The position numbers were made by a program, and so were the translations under genes. 27,632 nucleotides of DNA from contig DJGU01000039.1 of assembly GCA_002432795.1 (NCBI GenBank), positions 2,725 through 30,356 on the forward strand, written 5' to 3'. Below, one piece after another: positions 20,622 to 27,632 of the stretch (its first letter is position 1; every line of letters starts with the position of its first letter). The notes beneath the pieces are model-generated. The model ran no database searches. It was given only the letters and a program-made list of their open reading frames with translations, and was not told where the DNA came from. Source of the stretch: Anaerolineaceae bacterium UBA5838. Its GTDB lineage: Bacteria > Chloroflexota > Anaerolineae > Anaerolineales > Anaerolineaceae.

Positions 20622-22049
20622 ATGCCGTTTTGCGTTCATGGACATTTTTACCAACCACCACGGGAAGATCCGATTTCGAACTATATCCCTGATGAACGCG
20701 GGGCTGAACCGTTTCACAACTGGAACGAGAAAATACTGGCAGAGTGTTATGAACCTAATGCCCGCATGGGAAATTTCGGAAAGATAAGCTTTAACATTGG
20801 TCCAACTCTGTTTGACTGGATGTGGGATTTTGCCCCCGATGTTGCTGAGAGTATTGTTGAGCAGGAGCGGGCGAATTACCTGAAGTATGGTGTCGGAAAT
20901 GCTTTGGCGCAGGGTTACACCCACAGCATTTTACCTTTGCTTTCCTATCGTAACAAAGTTACCAGCGTCAGGTGGGCCGTGGGCGATTTTGTCTATCGCT
21001 TTGATCATCGCCCAAAAGGGATCTGGTTGCCAGAAACGGCTGCGGATATTGAAACTTTGTGTGTTTTGCAGGATTGCGGTCTTGAGTTTACCATCCTGGC
21101 TCCCTGGCAAGTTCGCCCCTTGGAATCCAAACCCGGACCTTATTATGTTGAACTTCCAGATGGACGTAAACCCTTCATCGTTTTCCCTTATCATCGGGAT
21201 CTGAGCACAAAGGTCAGTTTCATTCCAAAGGCAACCGAGAATGGTGATGAATTTTTATCATCCATCCGGGTTGACCAGGGTATTGATCTGACGCATTTCA
21301 ATCTGATTGCCAGCGATGGTGAACTTTATGGACATCACCAGAAGTTTCGTGATCACTTTTTGCGATATCTTCTCAATGAAGGTGCGGAAAGGCATGGTGT
21401 GGAATGGTCCTGGCCTGGTTTGTGGCTGCTTGATCATCAACCAGAGGCTTATGCATTGTTAAATGAGCCTTCGTCATGGTCTTGCATGCATGGCATCGAC
21501 CGCTGGTTCACAGAGTGCGCGTGCACACCTGGCGCAAGATGGAAAAACCCTTTCTTCACTGCCATGAGACACATTGCCGACTGGGTGGAGTCAGTGTATG
21601 AAAACCACGCCGGCGAGATTGTGGCTGATCCATGGGAAGTGCGAAACCAATTTGTTCAGATAAAACATGGCCAGGTCAAGTTGGAAGAAGTCTGCAGCAA
21701 GTACGGAACGCCCGGTTTGGACGACCAGAGACCAAAAAAACTTGAGACCCTGCTTAGAGCACAGTATGAAAGTCAGCGCATGTTTACTTCCTGCGGGTGG
21801 TTTTTTGAAGAATTTCACCGCATAGAACCACAGAACAATATTGCCTATGCGGCAAAAGCCTTGTGGTTAACGCAGCAGGCTACCGGCGAGCAAATTGATC
21901 CGAAGATTATCAATGAATTAGCTCATGTAAGAAGCGAAAAAACAGGTCTGAGAGCAGACACTGTGCTGTCTCAGACCTTGATTCGAGCCGAAAATGAACA
22001 AAACGGACTAAGCAAGCAACTCGATCAACTTGTCGAGTTGGTAGTCTGA
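20622..22049 (+). CDS. GH57 family glycoside hydrolase with short DUF3536-like tail
   Basis: The 475-residue protein opens with CVHGHFYQPPREDP, the GH57 HGHFYQP motif. GIWLPETAAD holds the expected nucleophile Glu138 and ASDGELYGHH (about 230-239, Asp232) the fourth conserved region with the expected acid/base. After about residue 280 the sequence (WSCMHGIDRWFTECACTP) matches the DUF3536-type region found behind GH57 domains, but relatives I know of are longer (about 800 residues). GH57 enzymes are alpha-amylases, branching enzymes or alpha-glucan transferases; the specificity is not readable. ATG 20622 follows the SDR stop by four bases with the SD GAGGAG. Its 3' end overlaps the opposing GH13 gene by 42 bases. 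Confidence 0.87.
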   Translation: MPFCVHGHFYQPPREDPISNYIPDERGAEPFHNWNEKILAECYEPNARMGNFGKISFNIGPTLFDWMWDFAPDVAESIVEQERANYLKYGVGNALAQGYTHSILPLLSYRNKVTSVRWAVGDFVYRFDHRPKGIWLPETAADIETLCVLQDCGLEFTILAPWQVRPLESKPGPYYVELPDGRKPFIVFPYHRDLSTKVSFIPKATENGDEFLSSIRVDQGIDLTHFNLIASDGELYGHHQKFRDHFLRYLLNEGAERHGVEWSWPGLWLLDHQPEAYALLNEPSSWSCMHGIDRWFTECACTPGARWKNPFFTAMRHIADWVESVYENHAGEIVADPWEVRNQFVQIKHGQVKLEEVCSKYGTPGLDDQRPKKLETLLRAQYESQRMFTSCGWFFEEFHRIEPQNNIAYAAKALWLTQQATGEQIDPKIINELAHVRSEKTGLRADTVLSQTLIRAENEQNGLSKQLDQLVELVV

Positions 22050-25000
22050 ATCTTCAACGGCTTTTTCGATCTCTTTAAACAAGCGTTCTTGTGTAAGAAT
22101 CGCTTCAAACGCTTCAGCTGTTTCGAGTTCTGATGAGGCGTGCTTGATGAATCTCACAGCACGCTGATACCAGATGAGATCGGAAAACTTTTCCTTATTG
22201 AACCAGCGAATGCCGTTGTGGGTATTAATCTCAAGATAGTCATATAAAACCGGGTCCGTCAGGAGCGACTCCAAGAATTTCTGACTGGAGGTTTCTTCTT
22301 CGATGGAGGGAACCTGGTTTAACAGCCAGCGGACCGCCTGACTGCCGCGATAAGCCTCGTAGTCACTAAAGCCAAATTCCTTCAGCTTCGCAGTGATCAA
22401 TTCACTGACTGGTCGGCGATCCGCTATCTGGCGGTTTATTTCGCCGCTTGTTTCTTCTTCGATTGAGCCGGCAAGATTGCTGAAGAAGTTCCATACCAAC
22501 AAAAGCATGCGCCGGCGAGGATCTTTATCGATTCCATCGAGCAGAGTGCTGCTAAGGTCCTTGCCGGTTTTGCTGGCTGCCAGACCGAGCCTCTGGCTGG
22601 ATTCCTGCAAAGAAGTCAGGACTTCGAGCTGTTTGATCCAGGATTTATGCGCGATTTCCCGGTCCTGGGCTGGGTAACCCAGGATGGCTCTGGCTGCAGA
22701 ATCAGCCTGATCGAGCCAGGAAAGATTTTGTTCTATTAGCTTCTTTTGGCTAGAAACAGATCCGGTTTCGGCGCTGATTTTAGCCAAATTAAGTAGGTTG
22801 GCGTAGTCTAAAGCCTCTCCCAGGGGCGCAAGGAGGTGCTCGTGTACAAGCTCATCCATTGCCCGGTCGAGATCTGTGACTCCGCGTCCGTTTAAACGCT
22901 GGAATAGCTGTTCGTAGTAAGTACCGGACACAACCTTGAAGTTCATGAATACCTGGCAGGCGTAAGATTGCAAGGGGACAAACAAACCTTGTTCGCGCAA
23001 TTCCTGCAGTCTTCTGAGGTAATAACGTTTGGATATTTGGTCCTGGAACAATACCAGATCCGAGTAGCTGCCATTCAATTCCAGGGCTTCCGCCAGGTTT
23101 TGGGTTTCAAGATGTCCTTCACTGCCTTGCTTGACGAGGTAGGGAACAGATGTCTGTATCCAACCTGCTGTCTCGGCATACTTATTGTGGTAAATAACAA
23201 GTGCAGATTGACCATCCTGGTGGTTGGTGTAGGCAAACACATCTTCGTTGACCCCTCCACCTTCAACGTGAAAATCGTACAATCTGAAATGGCTAACATT
23301 GGCAAAGACTTTACGGCGATGGAGCAGGGGGAAGATCACTGCCTGATGATGACGGATCAGATCCTGATCGGGGGATTCATCCCAGTAAGGACGGTAGTAT
23401 TCCATGCCATATTTTTCGGAATATCCCTCAACCTGACCGTGACCGAACATGGGCAAACCGGGCATTGTTGAAAGCAGAGCACAGATGCCAAAATATTTAT
23501 CGCCTTTGCCATACTGCTCGACGGCGGTTTTCTCGTCCGGGTTGTTCATGAAATTTACGTACCGCTTCAGAATTTCAGGGTCATAGACCAGGGTGTTTTT
23601 GATCAGCTGGCGATATTTCTCATTTTCCTCATTGCGCAGCATGTTCATGAACGCGCTGTTGTAAACCCGGTGCATGCCGAGGGTACGCACGAAGTATCCT
23701 TCCATCAGCCAAAATGCTTCTGCCAGCAGTAGCGTGTCGGGTACCTCATCGGCGACGCGTTCGACTACTTCGCGCCAGAATTCCTCAGGCATGGCGGCAT
23801 CAAAAGCTTCACGCGTCATGGCGTGTTCAGCTCGGGAGGGAATATCGCCGCCGCTGCCGGGCTGGGGGAACCAAAGGCGTTGGTAGTGCTTTTTTGTCAG
23901 GGTCATGGCTGCGTCAAAGCGAATGATAGGGAACTTGCGCGCAACTGAGAGTATGGTTTGGATTACCGCTTCGCGTACTTCAGGATTGAGATAGTTCAAC
24001 TGAGCGGTATCATTCCAGGGCATGCTGGTGCCGTCGTTGCCGTGATAAATAAAGCGTGTTTTTCCATTGCCATGGTCATAGTGCTTGAATACCACTGCCG
24101 CGTCACTGCGGGAGTAGTAATGATCTTCGAGATTGATGCTGATGCCGGGTCTGGTTGAAAGATCTGCGCCGTTAAAAGTGTAGGCGGGGAAAGGACTTTG
24201 ATCGGATTGAATGAACCAATCCGGGTGATCGTATACCCAGTCTGAATCAATCCCCATGTGATTAGGCACCATATCACTGGCAAGGCGAATACCGCGAGCT
24301 GCACAGCGCTGGCTGAGGTTGTGATAGGAAATATCTCCTCCAAGACGTTCGGCAATCTGATAGCGGGCAAGAGAATACGCGGAAGAGACAGCATCCGGGT
24401 TGCCGCACATTTGTTTGATCTGGCGGGACGCGTCACTTCTTTCCCATAAACCAATCAGCCACAAACCGGTAAAGCCCCAACTGGCAAGTTGATCGAGCGT
24501 TTCATCCGGGATTTGATCCAGGCGCTCGATCTGCCGGTCGTATTGCCTGGAAAGTTGATTGAGCCAGACAAAGCTGTTTTTTGCGATCATAACAACTTTT
24601 GGCATCCAGTCACTATCCGGACTGAAATTTTCTTCTTCACTGAGTTTCTCGCCCCAGGCGTCCAGTTTGCCATACTCTGGCACGACCGTTGGTCCTGGTC
24701 CACCGCCAGCACCAATGAGCAGTGCGCGGGCTTCCTCCGAGAGCAAGTCGAGACCCCCAAGCAATCTGTAGAGGAGCGCGCCTAACAACCCAGCCCAATT
24801 GCTGCGAATGTATTCCAGCTGACCCGTCAGAGAAGTTGGCACAACCAGCGAAGGTGTTCGCAGCATGGTGACCAGATCCTGATTTTCAGGACCAAAGACG
24901 GGCTGTTTTTTGAAGAAAATTTGGATGCCGTCTATCACCTGTAAGTAAGCGCTGTTCTTTTGGAGAGGCGAATCATCGAAAAGTTCACTGTAGGGATTAG

Positions 25001-25472
25001 CCGCCGGATTGACGTTGGTTAACCAAGTCATCAACAATTCTTCCACGGTAATTTCTGTATTTGGCACGCCATCAGTACTGAGTGCCAGGTAATCCGCAAT
25101 GCTTTGTTTTCCGGCATAGACTGAAACGGGGGGGAAGTGCTGATTAAAGAATTCCAAGGTTGCTTGCAATCTGGGTTTACCAAGCGATTTTTCCAAATGG
25201 GTGTAAAGCGCATGGCGAAGGTTGGTTCCATTTTCTTTGTAGTATTCATTGACAACGAGGTGGAAAATTTCATCGATCAAGCCAAGCGCGTTAATTTGCC
25301 CGGGGGCAATGAAGGTGGAGGAGTCAGAAATATCAGCACGCTTCTGGTTCATCTTATGAGCAAAATTGCGTGAGGCCTGAAAATTTGCGAAGATGACGTT
25401 GCCATTATACGAAAACAGAAGCTCATCAAACTGGTACTTATCTCGGGCTTTGCGCGTGATGTGAAATTCCAT
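22008..25472 (-). CDS. GH13-like alpha-amylase family protein with large N- and C-terminal regions
   Basis: The 1154-residue protein has no signal peptide. About residues 1-310 are mostly helical and unassigned. A GH13 barrel (about 315-720) follows with region I DMVPNHMG, region II FPIIRFDAAMTL with nucleophile Asp520, and region III LLLAEAFW with acid/base Glu585. Region IV, normally NHD, reads NNPDE: Asp646 is kept but the transition-state His is Pro. A C-terminal helical part (about 800-1154) has no match I recognise. It is likely an intracellular alpha-glucan enzyme of an uncharacterised GH13 clade. The SD AAGGAG is about ten bases before ATG 25472. It lies 50 bases after the thiolase gene and is convergent with the GH57 gene. 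Confidence 0.83.
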   Translation of the reverse strand: MEFHITRKARDKYQFDELLFSYNGNVIFANFQASRNFAHKMNQKRADISDSSTFIAPGQINALGLIDEIFHLVVNEYYKENGTNLRHALYTHLEKSLGKPRLQATLEFFNQHFPPVSVYAGKQSIADYLALSTDGVPNTEITVEELLMTWLTNVNPAANPYSELFDDSPLQKNSAYLQVIDGIQIFFKKQPVFGPENQDLVTMLRTPSLVVPTSLTGQLEYIRSNWAGLLGALLYRLLGGLDLLSEEARALLIGAGGGPGPTVVPEYGKLDAWGEKLSEEENFSPDSDWMPKVVMIAKNSFVWLNQLSRQYDRQIERLDQIPDETLDQLASWGFTGLWLIGLWERSDASRQIKQMCGNPDAVSSAYSLARYQIAERLGGDISYHNLSQRCAARGIRLASDMVPNHMGIDSDWVYDHPDWFIQSDQSPFPAYTFNGADLSTRPGISINLEDHYYSRSDAAVVFKHYDHGNGKTRFIYHGNDGTSMPWNDTAQLNYLNPEVREAVIQTILSVARKFPIIRFDAAMTLTKKHYQRLWFPQPGSGGDIPSRAEHAMTREAFDAAMPEEFWREVVERVADEVPDTLLLAEAFWLMEGYFVRTLGMHRVYNSAFMNMLRNEENEKYRQLIKNTLVYDPEILKRYVNFMNNPDEKTAVEQYGKGDKYFGICALLSTMPGLPMFGHGQVEGYSEKYGMEYYRPYWDESPDQDLIRHHQAVIFPLLHRRKVFANVSHFRLYDFHVEGGGVNEDVFAYTNHQDGQSALVIYHNKYAETAGWIQTSVPYLVKQGSEGHLETQNLAEALELNGSYSDLVLFQDQISKRYYLRRLQELREQGLFVPLQSYACQVFMNFKVVSGTYYEQLFQRLNGRGVTDLDRAMDELVHEHLLAPLGEALDYANLLNLAKISAETGSVSSQKKLIEQNLSWLDQADSAARAILGYPAQDREIAHKSWIKQLEVLTSLQESSQRLGLAASKTGKDLSSTLLDGIDKDPRRRMLLLVWNFFSNLAGSIEEETSGEINRQIADRRPVSELITAKLKEFGFSDYEAYRGSQAVRWLLNQVPSIEEETSSQKFLESLLTDPVLYDYLEINTHNGIRWFNKEKFSDLIWYQRAVRFIKHASSELETAEAFEAILTQERLFKEIEKAVEDSDYQLDKLIELLA
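22017..22040. repeat. Inverted repeat inside the GH57/GH13 tail overlap
   Basis: CAACTCGA and TCGAGTTG form a perfect 8-bp inverted repeat around an 8-base spacer. It lies in coding sequence of both genes and is read in aligned codons on each strand. No U tract follows on either side, so it is not a classical terminator. Confidence 0.8.
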
Positions 25473-25522
25473 ATTGGATGATCTCCTTAATTTCTATTTA
25501 GTTGGATTGTTCAATAATTTTA

Positions 25523-26671
25523 TCATTCCCGCTGCAAAATGTGGGTCGTAATATTTGAACCAGAACCTCCAATGTTTTGTGCCAATCCAAATTTCGTGCG
25601 CTTTACTTGTGTGGCACCCGCAATTCCGCGTAGTTGTTGAGTGACCTCAAGCAGCTGGTAAACCCCTGTGGCTCCAACTGGATGCCCGCGGGCTTTGAGC
25701 CCACCCATCGTGGCAACTGGAATGTCTGAATCGAATTTTATCTTGCCGTCCAAGGCAAGTCGGGGCCCTTGCCCAGGTTTAGCGAACCCGCAAGCCTCAA
25801 GCGATAAGACTGCCATAATTGAAAAGGCATCGTGGTACTCAAAAACGCCTATATCCTGCGGGCCGATGCCAGCCTGGGCATATGCCTGCTTGGCAGAATT
25901 AGCGGCAGCAGTCAGGAAGATAGGGGTTTTGCGGGTTTGGACTGAAAGAGTATCGGTGCAGGAGGAGGATGCGGCAACAAATACTTGTGGGTGATTGTGA
26001 GCAAGCGGCTGGCTTGTCAGAACGATTGCCGCCGCACCGTCACCAATCGGTGAGGCATCCATCAGGTTAATTGGGTCAGCAACCATGGGGGCTTCCAGGA
26101 AGGTCTTTCGCGAAATAGCTTTCTGGAAACGAGCAAAGGGATTGTGGGCAGCGTTAGCATGGGCGTTAAGCGAAAAATCGGCAAAGTCAGGATGATGCCA
26201 ACCATATTCGAACATGTAGCGCTGCATGATCAAAGCGTTAAGTGCCACAAAGGACAACCCAAAATCGCTCTCGAGCTCTGCGTCAGCGGCTGTTGTGAGG
26301 CTGGAGGTGATTTCTGATCCGGGGGAATCAGTCATTTTTTCGACTCCAACAACGAGGGCTGAATCAATTTCACCTGAGGCAATCGCGATCAGACCCGCGC
26401 GAAAAGCTGCCGCTCCAGAACCACAAGCAGCTTCCACTGCCAGCCCGGATTTGTGGTGGAAGCCTAGCCAGTCTGACATCATGGTTCCAAGCTGCGCTTG
26501 TTTGTTGGCCGTGATAGCCATCATGTTACCCACATAGAGGGCATCCGGGTAGCCAATATCTGCATCTTGCATAGCAAGCAGCGCGGCATCCCCAGCGAGT
26601 TCCTTTAATGATTTCTCCCAGTTTTCACTGACAGGTACCTGTCCAATACCAGATATGTACACTTTTCTCAT
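25523..26671 (-). CDS. SCP2-type thiolase (acetyl-CoA acetyltransferase-like)
   Basis: This is a 382-residue protein of the non-decarboxylating thiolase family, SCP2/archaeal subtype. VEAACGSGAAAFRAG holds the nucleophilic Cys, EYHDAFSIM the active-site His, MGGLKARGHPVGATG the GHPxGATG motif, and the C-terminus NIGGSGSN replaces the CxGG of classical thiolases, as in SCP2-type enzymes. It would condense or cleave acyl-CoA. I place the start at ATG 26671 (GAGG at 26677-26680) and not at 26689, which lacks a ribosome site. The usual archaeal partners, an OB-fold DUF35 protein and HMG-CoA synthase, are not in the window. It is divergent from the cyclase gene. Confidence 0.88.
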   Translation of the reverse strand: MRKVYISGIGQVPVSENWEKSLKELAGDAALLAMQDADIGYPDALYVGNMMAITANKQAQLGTMMSDWLGFHHKSGLAVEAACGSGAAAFRAGLIAIASGEIDSALVVGVEKMTDSPGSEITSSLTTAADAELESDFGLSFVALNALIMQRYMFEYGWHHPDFADFSLNAHANAAHNPFARFQKAISRKTFLEAPMVADPINLMDASPIGDGAAAIVLTSQPLAHNHPQVFVAASSSCTDTLSVQTRKTPIFLTAAANSAKQAYAQAGIGPQDIGVFEYHDAFSIMAVLSLEACGFAKPGQGPRLALDGKIKFDSDIPVATMGGLKARGHPVGATGVYQLLEVTQQLRGIAGATQVKRTKFGLAQNIGGSGSNITTHILQRE

Positions 26672-26730
26672 AGCTACCTCAATGTACATTTATTCTATCG
26701 CTTTTGACTATCATTACCTATCAGAAAGGC

Positions 26731-26736
26731 TATAAT
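26731..26736 (+). promoter_or_regulatory. -10 element (TATAAT) of the cyclase gene
   Basis: A perfect TATAAT predicts a start near 26743, giving a leader of about 15 bases that contains the SD AAGGA (26745-26749). A TTGACT at 26704-26709 is 21 bases away, too far for a normal -35. Confidence 0.55.
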
Positions 26737-26757
26737 TTTGTATAAAGGAACTGGAAC

Positions 26758-27390
26758 ATGCAAATACACGATATCACTCAGACAATATATAATGAGATGC
26801 CGGTTTGGCCAGGCGATCCGGCAGTCAGGTTGGAGTGGCTTTCACAGATCAGTGAAGGGGATGATGTGAACCTGACACAAATCCGTATGTGCGCTCATTC
26901 GGGAACCCATATTGATATGCCAAGTCATTTTTTGGCAAATGGCGAAACCCTTGACGACCTCGATTTGAGCATCTTGATTGGGAGTGCCAAAGTCATTTCT
27001 GTGCCCCCTGAAGTCAAGGTGATTGACGAAACCTTTCTGGAGAGGCTTTCACTTGAAGGAATTGAAAGAGTTCTGTTCAAAACCTCCAACAGCGCTTTCA
27101 TGCAGGAAGCTCAACAAAGCTTCCATCAAGACTTTGTTGCTCTGGATGAAAGCGGCGCTAAGTTCCTGGCGGAAGCCGGCTGTAAACTGGCAGGAATTGA
27201 CACTATGTCGATCGCGATTTTTGACGATCCAGTGGGAGGCCATTTACCATTACTCGAATCAGGGATTGTGGTGTTGGAGGGGCTCAGCCTGGAGGGGATT
27301 GAACCTGGTGACTATCATTTGATTGCGTTACCAATGAAATTAGGCGGCAGGGAAGGTGCCCCCGTGCGGGCGATATTAGTTGAGAACTGA
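26758..27390 (+). CDS. Metal-dependent cyclase / kynurenine formamidase-like hydrolase
   Basis: The 210-residue protein is typical in size for the cyclase family (PF04199). The metal-site signature CAHSGTHIDMPSHF supplies His47, His51, Asp53 and His57, the HxGTHxDxPxHF pattern that binds zinc or manganese. Opening residues IHDITQTIYNEMPVWPGDP are also characteristic. Members hydrolyse N-formylkynurenine, isatin or other small amides and lactones; without a tryptophan-degradation neighbour the substrate stays open. The SD AAGGA precedes ATG 26758. It is divergent from the thiolase across an 86-base promoter region, which does not by itself show a shared pathway. Confidence 0.87.
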   Translation: MQIHDITQTIYNEMPVWPGDPAVRLEWLSQISEGDDVNLTQIRMCAHSGTHIDMPSHFLANGETLDDLDLSILIGSAKVISVPPEVKVIDETFLERLSLEGIERVLFKTSNSAFMQEAQQSFHQDFVALDESGAKFLAEAGCKLAGIDTMSIAIFDDPVGGHLPLLESGIVVLEGLSLEGIEPGDYHLIALPMKLGGREGAPVRAILVEN

Positions 27391-27632
27391 AATTAAGCTA
27401 ATAATGCGCGTAGCCACACAGGTAGATGTAAAATTTTAAAATTCTTTGTTATTAATGGGTGGCTGTTTATGTTGCCGTGTAGCTATGGTTATTTAAAACG
27501 ATTGGCGGATTTAAACCAATCATCTGAATTGGGAACGAATAAAAAACAGCATACTAAACAGTACTCACAGATAAGGTATTTGTTTTCAAATCACATCCTA
27601 CACCTGAGTTTCTCATTTTTCGATATTTTTTG
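27391..27632. other. Non-coding, AT-rich right end of the window
   Basis: No convincing reading frame, RNA gene or terminator is seen after the cyclase stop. The stretch is richer in A and T than the rest of the window, and it holds the second copy of the 20-base repeat at its left side and a weak ATTGG/CCAAT inverted repeat around 27500-27520. On the minus strand a short open frame enters from the right edge and stops at about 27560; it could be the end of a neighbouring gene, but this is not supported further. Confidence 0.5.
27398..27417 (+). repeat. 20-bp exact repeat, copy 2 (downstream of the cyclase gene)
   Basis: This copy is identical to 15969-15988 in the same orientation. Flanks also agree in part (GAAA before; AGG three bases after). 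It is not in a gene here, although the frame LIMRVAT could still be read for a few codons before a stop. Confidence 0.85.

Noticed and set aside
26704..26736. TTGACT and TATAAT upstream of the cyclase as a full promoter
   Set aside because: The spacing is 21 bases, outside the usual 16-19; only the -10 is kept.
1..27632. CRISPR array, insertion sequence or integrated element
   Set aside because: No spaced repeats, transposase, integrase or terminal inverted repeats were found; both tRNA 3' ends lack an adjacent integrase.

Overview
The window is a gene-dense stretch of bacterial chromosome with moderate base composition. It most likely comes from a Chloroflexota genome of the class Anaerolineae. 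The supporting signs are inferential: several proteins look like conserved Anaerolineae proteins of unknown function (the 13.5-15.6 kb pair), the membrane-anchored parvulin has a Thr/Pro/Glu-rich linker, there is an SCP2-type thiolase, GH57, GH13 and GH31 enzymes occur together, and the FtsZ is divergent. I see no phage, transposase, integrase or CRISPR array.

Layout. 1-3.3 kb: a GH31 alpha-glycosidase running off the left edge, divergent from an MFS transporter, then a two-way terminator and tRNA-Asp with a near-consensus promoter. 3.5-5.2 kb, minus strand: YtxH-like and two-helix membrane proteins, then scpA. 5.3-10.8 kb, plus strand: threonine synthase, RNase III and SMC, so SMC and its kleisin ScpA are encoded back to back but without ScpB. 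10.8-12.8 kb, minus strand: rpsF-rpsR and a membrane-anchored parvulin isomerase behind a structured leader. 13.0-13.5 kb: a YvlD-type membrane protein and tRNA-Arg(UCU). 13.5-15.6 kb: two uncharacterised genes, the larger looking like a multidomain nucleic-acid-binding protein. 15.6-19.6 kb: a DUF4380-like sugar-binding protein facing an operon of a TIM-barrel glycosidase-like protein, a divergent ftsZ and two small unknown proteins. 19.7-25.5 kb: an SDR protein and GH57 enzyme, convergent and overlapping with a 1154-residue GH13-like protein. 25.5-27.4 kb: SCP2-type thiolase divergent from a metal-dependent cyclase. The last 240 bases are AT-rich and without a recognisable gene.

Functional themes are alpha-glucan and glycoside metabolism (GH31, GH57, GH13, TIM-barrel protein, DUF4380), chromosome organisation and division (SMC, ScpA, FtsZ), and translation or RNA maturation (S6, S18, RNase III, two tRNAs).

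The points I consider most worth checking are: an FtsZ whose second catalytic T7-loop aspartate is histidine, with two unknown genes coupled downstream; the 13.5-15.6 kb unknown pair; probable leaderless transcripts (TATAAT, six bases, ATG) for scpA and the SDR gene; the codon-aligned tail overlap of the GH57 and GH13 genes; and an exact 20-base repeat shared between a coding region and the right-hand non-coding end. No search could be run, so family names rest on motif recognition.
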